64,000 nucleotides of DNA from Limnephilus marmoratus (GCA_917880885.1 OU862931.1:13279337-13343336); one strand, 5' to 3'; shown: positions 1 to 11,804, counted from the first letter of the stretch. The notes: generated by a model not told the origin, from the sequence alone. Program-made: numbers and translations.

Positions 1-1886
1 CACCCCGAATATTATTAAATTTTAATTCACTGACTTTAAAACTTCCATTATAAGAAACACCCAAACTTTCATATTTTGAAGCACTTTATCGGACTTTTAT
101 TTCTCAATTTTAAGAGGAAAATAAAACACTGAATTTACTATTTTTGCAAACACTTGTAGAATTTTTCTTTACTATATGAGTTTTCTTCGCGCACTTTTAT
201 GTTTGTTCTTCGACCCCAGGCTGTATCCCAGCTCGCAACCGACCCCCTTCCGATCTGCCAACCAACTCCCCTCCTTTCTAAAATATGGCGTTTTTAAAGA
301 CTTCTTAGACCTCTCTTTCTGTAGGAAAATGACTACTATCACCCAGACTTCCATAGAAAATTTGTCTAGTATCTCCCTCTCGTAGAAAATCACATAAATT
401 TTCTCATTGACATGTATTTATACTAGAATTTGTTGGTACTTGGTTATAAGTCATCGTTAATGCCCACACCATAAAAAGTAATGGTTTTCTTCTAGAGTAA
501 ATATTCGTATTTAGCTTGTATAATTTTGTTTATATCGTTTTGCTTTAATGATGCCCTTAATTGCTTGAAATCATGTTCTATAAATTTATTTAGATAATGT
601 CATATCAATAAAGTGATAGCCATTCTTTTTCCTCTTGTAAAACGGTTAGCGAATCCTTCGACGGTTCACGCGTATTTTTCTGCGTCAGACTACGTTAAGC
701 ATCTTTTCCTGTGATTTGATTTAATTGTAGAGTGACCAAAATGTACCGGGGCCTTTGATATGCAATATTTTCAATATCCTGTTTATCGTGAATAGTGTTG
801 TCAGATCAGAGTAATCCTTATTCCGGTACCTATTAAAGTCAATTTAAGTAGTTCCAATTAGTTTTCTTTTGAGATATTTGGCTCTAATAACTTCGTTTCA
901 CCGTTCCATTTCCATATCAATAGGTTTTCCCACTTTCTCAGGTTATAATCTTCAGTTTGTGAAATTTTCCGAAATCCTACCCATTTTTTGTGATCATTCC
1001 AGGTCAGTGTTAATTAAATCATCCCCTGGTACCATCCATGTTACGTTTTCCGTGCCCTTATTGATGATTTTTCATTTATTTATTTTTAAAATTCCCGTCT
1101 AAGATTTTTTTGTTTCCATTTGAAATCCGACGCGCCCAAAACCTCCAGTTATCGATCGCGTCTTATGTAAACACTACCCGGAGTCAATAATCCTTCAACT
1201 CTTTGTCTTCAGTATTGTTTTTAATACAGTTAATTCAACCTAGGTTCATGTGAGAATTAATTCAAGGCCGCTCAAAATGATCAAAGTCCACTAGGACGAT
1301 ACACGCCTCTAATTTCTCTGATTGGTTCAGATTATTTTTAATCGCCTTATCCAATCCCTTATTGGTAGAATTCAAACTTCCTTTGTTATCGAGATATCTA
1401 TGATATGGGGGTTCCCTCGCTCGAGTCTTTATGCATATCTCTGTAATAGTTCCCAACTGCTCGGACAGATGTCGCCGAATGTACCATTTTTTCTACATAA
1501 TATTTAGAGGAAAAATTTTTTTCTTGTAGGTTTCTTGTAGGTTGAAGGTTGGCATTCATCACAAACTCCAGAGTTCGCCGTTCGTACTTATTGTTATATT
1601 TTGGAACAAGCATTCCTTCATTCTTCGTGGACCTAGTTTCGTCTGTTTCCTCTTGTATTCAGACTCAGATATACGCTGAGTCAATATTTTGTTCCATAAT
1701 AGGGTCTGCACCAGTAATACAGTTACATAAATTCTTATACGGCAATGATGCGTTTTATCTCTGTGAAAAAATATGCTTTTGAACTAGTAATTTAACCATT
1801 GAATTTTGTACTGATTGTAGGTGGTTTAAATTGGTTTTTCAAGTATGAAATAAAGTTTTTTTTTATTATTTCATAATTTTTTTTAT
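1..1886. other. AT-rich stretch without a recognised gene
   Basis: No open frame here resembles a known protein; the short frames (60-77 residues, on both strands) are low-complexity and overlap each other. No tRNA, clear inverted repeat or LTR pair was seen. The stretch ends in a T-rich run near 1855-1890 that precedes the 5'-truncated LINE. It may hold old, unrecognisable repeats. Confidence 0.5.
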
Positions 1887-3078
1887 TAGTTACAGATATT
1901 ATTTATATCATACGCAGATGATACAGTGATAACTATTGAAGGAAACTCTTGGAATGAGGTCGAAATATTAGCTAATATTGCAATAAATATAGTAAAGGTA
2001 TGGTTTGACGAAAACTTATTGACACTAAATGTCGAGAAAACCCATTTTATACCTTATTGTCTAACAGGGAATATCTCAAATAAAAATCTAAACATAAAAA
2101 TTCAAGAAAGAAATTGCCTCCTTAGAATCGCACCCTGTAACTCAAACTGTATATGCATTAGTAGTAAAGAAGAAATAAAATATCTTGGAATAATTATCGA
2201 TAATAACATCAAATGGAAAAGTCAAATAAATTCCACAGTAGACAGAATGAGAAAACTGATCTATATATTTTTTAGATTAAGAAATACTGTATCATTAAAA
2301 ATACTTAAAGATACTTATTATGCACTTGCGCACTCTGTACTACAATATGGAATCGTGGCTTGGGCGGGTGCATACAAAGCAACCCTTCTCCCATTGGAAA
2401 CAATTCAAAAAATATTAATAAAAATCATCCTTAAAAAGCCCTATTACTATCCAACTATAAATGTTTTTCAAGATTTCCCGGTTCCCCCACTTACAAAAAT
2501 TTATGACAAAATTGCACTATTACAAATACATAAAGATTTTTTTAGTAAAAATAATTTACCACAATTAAATATAAGCAAAAGAATAATATCTGTTGGAGGA
2601 TTTTCCGTGCCACTAGTGCGAACCACAACAGCACAGCATCACTATACATTCAAGGGTATAAAATTATTTAATAAATTACCCCTTGATATACGATCGGAAG
2701 AAAGCTACGAAAAATATTAAAAAAAAATTAAATTAAAATATTCTAGTACTACCTCATAACTTAACTTAGTATATATTATATTTAGAAATATGTATTGCAT
2801 ATTTAGAAATATGTTTTTGCCTTATCAATACTTTAAATCATTTATTAACTAACCTATATTTTTATTACTTTTATCTGTATCTTCTCATAAAATCACTAAT
2901 ATTTTTTGTTAAATTACTAATATTTTTTGTTTTAATTTAAACAAATGTAATTTTTTTTAGTTGTCCTCTCCTAAACTCAAGCATTTGCTTTATTAGGAGA
3001 GTGATAGAAATATTGATGTATATATTATGTTGTAAAATTGTAACTTTGTTATATGTTTCAATAAAAAAAAAAAAAAAA
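1887..3078 (+). mobile_element. 5'-truncated LINE with poly(A) tail
   Basis: The stretch starts abruptly inside a reverse transcriptase reading frame, just before the catalytic YADD box, and runs through the RT C-terminus and a roughly 340-bp 3' UTR to an AATAAA signal and a run of about 16 A (3063-3078). This is the usual product of incomplete target-primed reverse transcription by a Jockey-superfamily LINE. T-rich sequence before it and after the poly(A) could be a target duplication, but low complexity prevents a firm call. The coding part resembles the RT fragment at 61692-62016 closely enough to suggest one family. Confidence 0.85.
1890..2720 (+). pseudogene. LINE reverse transcriptase, C-terminal part
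   Basis: This is the RT C-terminal half of a non-LTR retrotransposon, the enzyme that copies LINE RNA at the nicked target. The frame is open upstream of the first possible start (GTG at 1926) to about 1890, and the catalytic motif SYADDT lies at 1908-1925. Downstream come WFDENLLTLN and EEIKYLGIIID, then the thumb region, with YYALAHSVLQYGIVAWAG and a typical terminal LFNKLPLDIR segment. The endonuclease and the RT fingers are absent because of 5' truncation, so the fragment cannot work alone. The stop at 2718-2720 sits in an A-rich stretch and may be native or slightly early. Confidence 0.9.
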
Positions 3079-3214
3079 TGTTTTTTTTGGCTACCACACT
3101 GGGATCATGCCCGTGTTATGGTAGTCGTCAAGTGTGTAAATATTGTAAGTAAAATTGGCATTATTCACTCGCAGAAATAATACATTGGACGGTTGGCAAG
3201 TAGTATGTATGCAC

Positions 3215-3955
3215 TCGAAGCCGATAAAGTTTCGATTAGGAGAGTAAGGCAAGGAGGGTACATGTCTCCTATCCTGTGTTATGGATGAGTTATCAAAACG
3301 CCTGGGCACCAGAGTAAGCTGTCGAATTAATAATTTATGTCAAAATCATATAAGCTGCACTGATGACACGATTATCCTGGCTCCGTCAATCAAGGGGTTG
3401 AGCATATTACTAAAAATCTGTGAAGAATTTGCAAATGATCACAACATGAGATACAACCCCAAGAAGACGGAACTAATCCACCACGGAAAACCCCGAAAAG
3501 ATGCTTCTTGTAAAACTTATTGAGGTAAAATAACAACTACTGTACAAATTATAACTTGAGGCATGTCATTACTGAAGACCTTTCTGACGATAGTGATATG
3601 ACGATGATGAAATTCCATTATGCCGTCGAATATGATTGCCTGAAGATACTTGCAGTTCAGGAATAGTGTAAAAAAGAACATTGTTCAATGCATTTTGTAC
3701 TAGACTTTACATATATACGTGAAACAAGGTGTCACTTCGGAATCAGCTCGATGGATCGACTCAGGATCCAATATAATAACGTCTGCAGAATCATATTTGG
3801 ATATCAGAAGGTTTAAGAGCGCATTGGCAATGTTTACGGGACTAGGATTGAATGGATTCGTCGGCCTGATGAGACACCGGGTCACTGTAGCCAGGAGGTG
3901 TCTAATGTCCTCCGACAACACGGTGGTGAAAGCAACAACTTTCCGGCACTAACCA
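3215..3955 (+). pseudogene. Decayed LINE reverse transcriptase
   Basis: Pieces of one RT can be followed through several frames. RVRQGG plus SPIL occurs near 3238-3270 (the usual GVRQGG-LSPIL motif). MDELSKRLG then opens the 3281-3523 frame, where the catalytic box has become CTDD instead of YADD, followed by NPKKTELI. ITEDLSDDSDM follows near 3568-3600 and an RRFKSALAMFTGLGLNGF segment near 3808-3870, matching the C-terminal end of this RT type. Several frameshifts and the altered catalytic box show a dead copy. It belongs to a different LINE group from the neighbour at 1890-2720. Confidence 0.75.
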
Positions 3956-3959
3956 TCAC

Positions 3960-4617
3960 TCCTGAGCGAGCACTAGGCCTGAGTCACTGAAGACGACGCC
4001 ATACACAACTGATCATATATTTTGTATATTTATTTGTTTTTCTCTTTTACTTATTTTTTTTTTCTTAAAATCTAATATACCTATTCCCACAAGTGTAGAA
4101 TTGCACTTTCCCACATCAGGAATAAACCATTATTTTTGTGAATTACAATATTTCCTGTTTTCGCTTTTTCATATCTTCGTGTACAAATAAATAAATCTGA
4201 TTAAGCTCTAACTTATTACAGAACAAATTAAATAATGCCTCACTATTACGACTATTACACATAAAATACTGATATTAGAGATTCTTATTGCGTGGGCGTA
4301 TATTTCCCGGGGGCGTTATTTTGTGGGCTTGCGTTGGCGCTTATAAATAGAAAATGAGGTTATTTTCACTCATTCATTTTTGTTATCTCCCACACTAGGA
4401 TTATTGCGAATGTTAGTTTTTGATCATTACCTGATTGATCCAGAGTCTGAAGTAATTTCACGAGTATTTATTACACCGAATTACATTTCTAAAAATTGAT
4501 TGTTAATAATTTTGCATAATTTATTATCTTTACCGTATTTCCCTCCAATCGGAATTATTTTTAAAACAAACCTTCAAATTTAAAAAAAAATCAGAGTGTG
4601 CAATTAGTGCGCAGTAG
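3960..4617. other. AT-rich spacer, no gene seen
   Basis: No coding frame, RNA gene or clear repeat boundary is visible here. It lies between a LINE relic and a dispersed repeat. Confidence 0.4.
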
Positions 4618-5078
4618 AAGTGAAACTTTCAGAAAACTAAAGTAGACAAGAGTAGGGAGAGTATGAAGCACTTTTTTATCAATGTGAAAGATGATTTTTT
4701 CGTTATTTTTGTCGTCGAATTCCAGTTCACCTTTTCCTAAAACATTTGGTCATCTTATTAGTATTTGTGTTTTTTTCTTCGGAGTCGCTTTCTTTTATGT
4801 ATTCTTTGCCTGATCATTTTGGAGTGATTTGAAGATTGAATTTTACAAAAATAAAAACCCTTTCGACCCTTGATTCGCTGAATGTCTGGCCGCTAAGGTT
4901 CATCAGGCGCTTTATTCGTATTGTATTGGAACTGAGTACCGATGAAATAAATAAATCTATCTATTGCTATCGCATTCTCTCGCAGGCTAAATCCTAAAGA
5001 TGTGTATGTGTTTGTCTCTTTTTAGTGTCGCTCGCTTCCGTTTCATCGAGTTTCATATCACGAAGAAGTTTTCACTTA
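4618..5078 (-). repeat. Dispersed repeat family R, copy 1
   Basis: The reverse complement shares long imperfect matches with 5700-5945 and 52040-52235: a start near GTGAAAACTTCTT, the stretch GAAACTCGATGAAAC, GACAAACACATACA, and an end near TTGTCTACTTTAGTTT followed by a TGCGCACT-type tail. No protein frame is conserved. Type of element unknown; it could be a non-autonomous transposon. This copy carries an internal stretch (about 4690-4970) that the others lack. Confidence 0.6.
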
Positions 5079-5223
5079 AAAAAAAATTCATATTTTTAGC
5101 ACCCAATAAACAAAGAGTGCATACCATTGACTTCATTGTTACTCATATCTATGGTGCATATATGGTTCCATGAAAACTCAGAATCAACTCAACTCAACCC
5201 AACTCTACCTCCTATCAACTCCT

Positions 5224-5545
5224 AACTAACTAACTAACTAACCATCACGCCGTTTCCCCGCAGGGTTAGGCAGAGAGGAAGGACCACCAAACAACTCGGT
5301 CTTGGCATACACTCTTTGCCTCACTCACATTCATACATCGTCTCATACATACTCTTATATTATTCTGACTTTTGACATGGCCCGACTCAAGAATCTGATT
5401 CACTTGATCGTGCCATGTCTTCCTCGGGCGTCCCCGACTTCTTCTACCATTCACATTCGCGTCGTATATTCTTCTTACACTGTATTTCTTCGTTCATTCG
5501 CTCTACATGCCCAAACCATCTGAGAGTCCCTTTCTTATTCTTACT
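5224..5545 (-). pseudogene. LINE 3' end, RT C-terminal tail
   Basis: On the minus strand a frame (5266-5454) reads RRSRGRPRKTWHDQV followed by a block with RCMNVSEAKSVCQDR, the typical basic tail of a LINE reverse transcriptase. It can be followed upstream to about 5545 in a broken frame with HVERMNERRN-like residues. Downstream the sequence ends in a short TTAG-type tetranucleotide repeat (AACT units on the plus strand, 5224-5242), a common LINE 3' end. Only the last part of the element survives. Confidence 0.75.
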
Positions 5546-5699
5546 CATTATTATACTCGAACGCATGCGCGCATAATATAACAAAATATATCTAAACCAT
5601 CTGGCCGTAGAAAAAGATATATCAGTTTTTTTTTTCCTTTTTTATATTTCAAAATGTAGATATTAAGTTAATTTTATTTCAAGTTAATTCCATTGCACC

Positions 5700-5945
5700 G
5701 AATTTTTAAAGTGAACACTTCTTTAGTACCGTTGTGATTAGAAACTCGATGAAACGAAAAATAGCGAAACTAAAAAGAGACAAACACATACATCCATAGG
5801 ATTCAGCCGAATCTCTGCGAGAGTATAAGATGTACAAATTGGTCCCCTTTTTGTGCGGTGCTACGCAGCCTATCAGTCTCTTCTTTGTGTGGTGCTTCGT
5901 AGCCAATCTTGTCTACTTTAGTTTACTGAAGGTGTTGCATCCGAA
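5700..5945 (+). repeat. Dispersed repeat family R, copy 2
   Basis: The stretch matches 52040-52235 and the reverse complement of 4618-5078 (shared blocks CTTCTTTAGTACCGTTGTG, AAACTCGATGAAACGAAAA and TCTTGTCTACTTTAGTTT). No coding capacity. It lies directly left of the PLE insertion site. Confidence 0.65.
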
Positions 5946-6006
5946 ACTGTCTTCGAATTACAGCTAAAAGATGCAAAAGCCAAAATGGACTATAAATTAT
6001 ACGAAA

Positions 6007-6020
6007 ATGAAACTGTCTTT
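6007..6020 (+). repeat. 14-bp target-site duplication, left
   Basis: ATGAAACTGTCTTT here recurs exactly at 21085-21098, directly flanking the PLE dimer with its nested insertions. This marks the outer borders of the whole block. Confidence 0.85.
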
Positions 6021-6080
6021 ATATTAAATGAAAGAACACACTTTGTAAAACACCACTTTTTATTATAATTGATATTTAAA

Positions 6081-6121
6081 AGCCAACCAGGTTTCGCTCG
6101 ATCTCGAGCTTCATCAGGGCT
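6081..6121 (-). ncRNA. Hammerhead-ribozyme-like motif in PLE 3' region, minus arm
   Basis: This is the mirror copy of the plus-strand motif at 10473-10513. Read on the minus strand: AGCC (helix I), CTGATGA core, one extra A, a helix II of GCTCG/CGAGC with an AGAT loop, GAAA core, a tiny helix III (ACC T GGT), T, then GGCT closing helix I. Known PLEs carry hammerhead motifs near their ends. The extra base between core and helix II departs from the standard fold, so activity is not assured. Confidence 0.65.
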
Positions 6122-6201
6122 ATTATAACAACTAAAGTTAATTATCTACAGACATACATATATAAAAGACATTAACAGGATGAGTGAAAGAGCTAGCAAT
6201 A

Positions 6202-8011
6202 TTATAGACAACACCCTATTGGTGCCAGAAAGTGAAGCAAATTGACAAGAGGGAGACAACAATAATTACAGGATGAGTAAGTAAAGGGGGGAGGGAGAGG
6301 GAAGGAGTTGTTTAAGAAGAGTTTAGCGGAATAAATTAAAAATGGGACTATCAGATAAATTGATTTGGTTATTAATAATATTTGATTTATTATTAACGGC
6401 TTTTTTGTTTCGAGGGCTTCTAGATTGTTTAACCTAATTCCGATTCCATTTTTATGTAATATTTTAGTCCCGGAGGTTTTATCGAATGAGTGGTTAGTTT
6501 CTAGTAGATGGTTTGCAAATTCTGAAAAAGCATTACTATTTAAACATCTTAGATGTTCTTTAATTCTTATGTTTACATTTCGGGCCGTTTTTCCAATGTA
6601 AAATGCAGAGCAATCATTACAACTTATTTTATATACGCCAGAGTGGCTAAATTTATCATCAATATCTTTAGTGTTAATTAAATATTTACCTAAGTTGTTA
6701 TTAGTGTAAAAGGCGGGTTTTATTTCCGGAGGGAATTTTTTTACGCTTAACGAAGAAAAGTTATTCGTAAACAGTACTTTACGCCATTGGAATTGGTGAT
6801 TAGTATTTATATTATTATTAGGATTATTAAAAAGAAATTTATTTGATGCTACTTGTTTCAACTTTTTATTAAGAATATTATCTACTAGTTTTGTCTCATA
6901 CCCGTTATTTATAGTAATTTGTTTAATTATGGATAATTCCTTATTAAAGTTATTATTATTTAATGGTACTGTAATCAATCGATGTATCATGGAGTGGAAG
7001 GCAGAATGTTTGTGGGATATGGGGTGGTTGGATGAATTATGAATGGTAGTATCAGTATAGGTAGGTTTACGGTATATATCGAAATCAATTTTATTATTAG
7101 TGATACTTAAAGTTAGGTCGAGAAAATTCAAGGTTGAGTTAATACCTATTTCTAAAGTAAATTGAATTTGTTTGTGAAAGGAATTTATTATTTAAAGAAA
7201 AGAGTTTAATTGTCTGTCGGTACCTGTCCAAATGCACAGAACATCATCAACGTAACGTCGCCACAATAAAATATTTTTTTAAGAGAGGTGATTTAGAAGC
7301 AAAAATATTATTTTCTAAATTATCCATAAAAATGTCGGCGATAAGAGGACTCGTAGGAGCCCCAATGGCCAAGCCATCCTTTTGTTGATTAATAATATTA
7401 TTATATTGAAAATAATTTTGGTTCAAACAAACATTAAAAAGACGTGACATGTCATTAGCTAGATCTTTAGTTAAGTGTGAATTATTAAGTAAATTGGATA
7501 TTAGGGTTTTACTTTCAGTGATGGGAACATTGGGAAATAAATTGACTACATCGAATGATATTAATTTGCAGTTAGCGGGAAGAACCAGGTCCTTCAGTTC
7601 GTCAATCAATGCTAATGAATTTTTGATGGAATACTTTGGGGAAAACACATTGGTATCATTAAATATCTTTGTAATAAAAGAAGACAATTGAAAATTAGGG
7701 GAATTACAACAGGAGACCACAGGTCGGATGGGGCAATTCATTTTATGTATTTTGAGAAATCCGTACAGTTTTGGTGGTTTGGGATTTTTTGTGAGAAACT
7801 TTGTTTGGTGATATGACTCATCGTGAAAAATAGAGTTTTTACAATTTTTTAGGGCACATTTTACATTATCTAAATATTTTACGGTAGGGTCAGTTGGTAA
7901 AACACCAAACATATCATTTTTGATGAAATCTTCAATTTTTGAGTTGTAATCACTTTTGTTTAATATGATAACAGTGTTGCCTTTGTCAGCTTTCGTCAAG
8001 ATTAAATTGTC
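6202..8011 (-). pseudogene. PLE reverse transcriptase + GIY-YIG endonuclease, 5'-truncated minus copy
   Basis: Two frames (about 8011-7247 and 7131-6202) encode the same protein as the plus copy from the LTKADKGNTVIIL motif onward. The RT runs to SPLLKKYF, where a run of seven A instead of six shifts the frame just before the YVDD box. A TAA shared with the plus copy follows. The second frame holds the linker and the GIY-YIG domain (GVYKISCNDCSAFYIGKT, then IKEHLRC). One A fewer near the end shifts the C-terminus as well. The copy is dead, and its N-terminal region is missing. Confidence 0.9.
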
Positions 8012-8031
8012 CAAGATGTACATTAAGATGT

Positions 8032-10271
8032 ACCAAGCCAAAATAGCATGGCTAAAAGAAGATCTGAAAAATGCATACAAAAAACGGAACAATATTAAAT
8101 TAAAACTTAAACTCTTACATATTGAACTTGTTCATGAACTTCATGCGGTTGAATGGGACCTGTTCGATGATAAAATTAGAAACTTTGTTTCTATTAAAGC
8201 ATTTAAAAAACGTGAAACCTTAAACAAAAAACTAAAAAACTTGTGCATTCCTTACCAAACGCTAAATAATAGTAACCATATAAAACATACACATCAGTTT
8301 TTTGATCGTGTCAAAAATCTCTCTTCTGGACAATTTAACAATCAAGAAATCGACCTCTTAGCTAAAGGTCTTAAATATAACTTAAAATATAATAAAAATA
8401 ACTTCAATAATGCTATTCAAAATGTTGCAGTAGACATCGAAACTGCTCTGTTTAATAAACCAAAACCGTTTCTATACAAAAGTGCCGAAACCTTAAAAAA
8501 ATTAATTCCAAAATTCAATCTTCACCTGAAAGCAGATCCCGAAGCTATCACCATAAAGAATATACGTAATAAGTTAAAAAACGACAATTTAATCTTGACG
8601 AAAGCTGACAAAGGCAACACTGTTATCATATTAAACAAAAGTGATTACAACTCAAAAATTGAAGATTTCATCAAAAATGATATGTTTAGTGTTTTACCAA
8701 CTGACCCTACCGTAAAATATTTAGATAATGTAAAATGTGCCCTAAAAAATTGTAAAAACTCTATTTTTCACGATGAGTCATATCACCAAACAAAGTTTCT
8801 CACAAAAAATCCCAAACCACCAAAACTGTACGGATTTCTCAAAATACATAAAATGAATTGCCCCATCCGACCTGTGGTCTCCTGTTGTAATTCCCCTAAT
8901 TTTAAATTGTCTTCTTTTATTACAAAGATATTTAATGATACCAATGTGTTTTCCCCAAAGTATACCATCAAAAATTCATTAGCATTGATTGACGAACTGA
9001 AGGACCTGGTTCTTCCCGCTAACTGCAAATTAATATCATTCGATGTAGTCAATTTATTTCCCAATGTTCCCATCACTGAAAGTAAAACCCTAATATCCAA
9101 TTTACTTAATAATTCACACTTAACTAAAGATCTAGCTAATGACATGTCACGTCTTTTTAATGTTTGTTTGAACCAAAATTATTTTCAATATAATAATATT
9201 ATTTATCAACAAAAGGATGGCTTGGCCATTGGGGCTCCTACGAGTCCTCTTATCGCCGACATTTTTATGGATAATTTAGAAAATAATATTTTTGCTTCTA
9301 AATCACCTCTCTTAAAAAATATTTTATTGTGGCGACGTTACGTTGATGATGTTCTGTGCATTTGGACAGGTACCGACAGACAATTAAACTCTTTTCTTTA
9401 AATAATAAATTCCTTTCACAAACAAATTCAATTTACTTTAGAAATAGGTATTAACTCAACCTTGAATTTTCTCGACCTAACTTTAAGTATCACTAATAAT
9501 AAAATTGATTTCGATATATACCGTAAACCTACCTATACTGATACTACCATTCATAATTCATCCAACCACCCCATATCCCACAAACATTCTGCCTTCCACT
9601 CCATGATACATCGATTGATTACAGTACCATTAAATAATAATAACTTTAATAAGGAATTATCCATAATTAAACAAATTGCTATAAATAACGGGTATGAGAC
9701 AAAACTAGTAGATAATATTCTTAATAAAAAGTTGAAACAAGTAGCATCAAATAAATTTCTTTTTAATAATCCTAATAATAATATAAATACTAATCACCAA
9801 TTCCAATGGCGTAAAGTACTGTTTACGAATAACTTTTCTTCGTTAAGCGTAAAAAAATTCCCTCCGGAAATAAAACCCGCCTTTTACACTAATAACAACT
9901 TAGGTAAATATTTAATTAACACTAAAGATATTGATGATAAATTTAGCCACTCTGGCGTATATAAAATAAGTTGTAATGATTGCTCTGCATTTTACATTGG
10001 AAAAACGGCCCGAAATGTAAACATAAGAATTAAAGAACATCTAAGATGTTTAAATAGTAATGCTTTTTCAGAATTTGCAAACCATCTACTAGAAACTAAC
10101 CACTCATTCGATAAAACCTCCGGGACTAAAATATTACATAAAAATGGAATCGGAATTAGGTTAAACAATCTAGAAGCCCTCGAAATAAAAAAAGCCGTTA
10201 ATAATAAATCAAATATTATTAATAACCAAATCAATTTATCTGATAGTCCCATTTTTAATTTATTCCGCTAA
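8032..10271 (+). pseudogene. PLE reverse transcriptase + GIY-YIG endonuclease, plus copy
   Basis: Penelope-like elements encode a telomerase-related RT joined to a GIY-YIG endonuclease. This frame starts about 8032 (MYQAKIAWLKEDLK; upstream ATGs at 7956 and 8017 are in frame, but 7956 lies in the minus copy). An N-terminal basic region is followed by RT motifs KADKGNTVIIL, PKLYGFLKIHK, ISFDVVNLFPNVPI, DGLAIGAPTSPLIADIF and the catalytic RRYVDDVL near 9338. A single in-frame TAA at 9399-9401 interrupts the protein; the same frame resumes and gives NFLDLTLS and the GIY-YIG domain with YKISCN and AFYIGKTARN. The stop is present in both arms, so it predates the duplication. Apart from it the coding sequence is complete to 10271. 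Confidence 0.9.
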
Positions 10272-10472
10272 ACTCTTCTTAAACAACTCCTTCCCTCTCC
10301 CTCCCCCCTTTACTTACTCATCCTGTAATTATTGTTGTCTCCCTCTTGTCAATTTGCTTCACTTTCTGGCACCAATAGGGTGTTGTCTATAATATTGCTA
10401 GCTCTTTCACTCATCCTGTTAATGTCTTTTATATATGTATGTCTGTAGATAATTAACTTTAGTTGTTATAAT

Positions 10473-10513
10473 AGCCCTGATGAAGCTCGAGATCGAGCGA
10501 AACCTGGTTGGCT
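10473..10513 (+). ncRNA. Hammerhead-ribozyme-like motif in PLE 3' region, plus arm
   Basis: Parts in order: AGCC 10473-10476, CTGATGA 10477-10483, an extra A, GCTCG 10485-10489, loop AGAT, CGAGC 10494-10498, GAAA 10499-10502, helix III and loop to 10508, unpaired T 10509 (expected cleavage after it), GGCT 10510-10513 pairing with AGCC. All conserved core bases of a type I hammerhead are present. Helix III has at most two pairs within one molecule, but ACC and GGT could pair between two molecules. It lies about 200 bp after the stop of the PLE ORF. Confidence 0.68.
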
Positions 10514-10540
10514 TTTAAATATCAATTATAATAAAAAGTG

Positions 10541-11804
10541 TGTTACCATTAAAGTGTGATGACATATTGTTATGAGTTTGTGTTATAAGATTAAAGGGAG
10601 ATGTACTAATGAGCCTTTGTCGGGCTCGGGTGTAATCTGCTAGTCAACTTTGATTTCCTCACCGGAAACCTTGGACGCCAAACCCAGCCTAATGTCTGGG
10701 TATGTCAACCAGCGGAGAACACGGTACTCAATTCTCAGAGTGTGGGCCATTAGTTTTTATAGCATTCCTGAAAAGGCTGCACAAGGAAACTACTTAATAA
10801 AACAAAATGTGGAGTATATAATCGGTTCACTGTATTGATTTCGAAAGACATAATAAAATAAATGGTATGGACTCACCCCCGGGACCAATATCGTAATTTT
10901 ATGCTAATCCTAGCTACCCTAATTAAATTTACTGCCGCCGAACTCCCGATGTCGTGAGAACCCACCCCAGCTCCTGGTGGCAAGGGTGATCCCAACCTCT
11001 GCGGCTCAGCTTGGCCCTGCGACCTCCTCAGCAGTCGCATGGAAGTGATGTTAGACCTGGACCCTCAGGAGAAGGAAGGAGTACCCAGACTCTACTCCAA
11101 ATTGTAAAGGAAGGCCCGTCAGCAATTCGAGGCGATGTTTCGTTCAACACTGCGGTATCTCGGGTTTGTCCCATAAATATACCCTCGGGGGGAATTCAAT
11201 AGTTGGCCTGCATATAATCACGGGCGCAGCGAGTTATTAATTAATCCGATGACTCGGATAATGAGGTACAATAGTCTTTTCACTCGGACATTGCCAATTC
11301 ACTCGTGGTCACTCGGACCCTCGCGAAACTCACATTTTACGTGAATAACTCTTCGGTTAGATGCACAGCGCACAATGATAAGCGTGGCGGGTCATTATTT
11401 ACACCGATGTCTCGGATATAGAGGTACATTAATCGTAACACACGTACATCGCCATTAAACTCGTGCTCCCTTTTGGGACCCGCGCGAAAACTCGCATTTT
11501 ACGCGAATAAATCTTTAATTTTTATATTTAAAATAAACACAACGTGTTTCCGTCCCCCGAATGCAGATGCCCAAGCTTGGATTACAATCACATCGTATTA
11601 AAACTTAAGATTAATTGACCGTTGTTTTCACGGCGTACCGCACAAATCGCCGTGAAAACCAGAGTGCGGATCCGGAAACCAAACCCAAAAACCGCCGCCT
11701 ACCGACACGTTGAACGAACTCCCCCAGGTTTGCCAACCTAACCAATTAAAATGCATTTAAGAAAATAGTACCTAACTTACGATAAATACAATCGCTTCAT
11801 AACA
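10541..11804 (-). repeat. 3' LTR of the young Gypsy element
   Basis: TGTTACC...CATAACA, identical to 19750-21013 except for one noticed base. In the element's own orientation this is the 3' LTR, directly preceded by the polypurine tract. Open frames inside it are the same in both LTRs and are not genes. Confidence 0.95.

Noticed and set aside
4858..4910. Fifth hammerhead motif
   Set aside because: CTGATGA and CGAAA are present, but helix II needs a bulge and helices I and III do not form; kept only as a remark.
6021..10540. LTR or TIR DNA transposon explanation for the 2-kb inverted repeat
   Set aside because: The arms encode a PLE RT and GIY-YIG nuclease in both directions and end in PLE-type 3' sequence; this is a dimer of one element.
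11011..11202. 63-residue frame, repeated at 20220-20411
   Set aside because: It lies within the LTRs and is duplicated with them; no sign of a protein.
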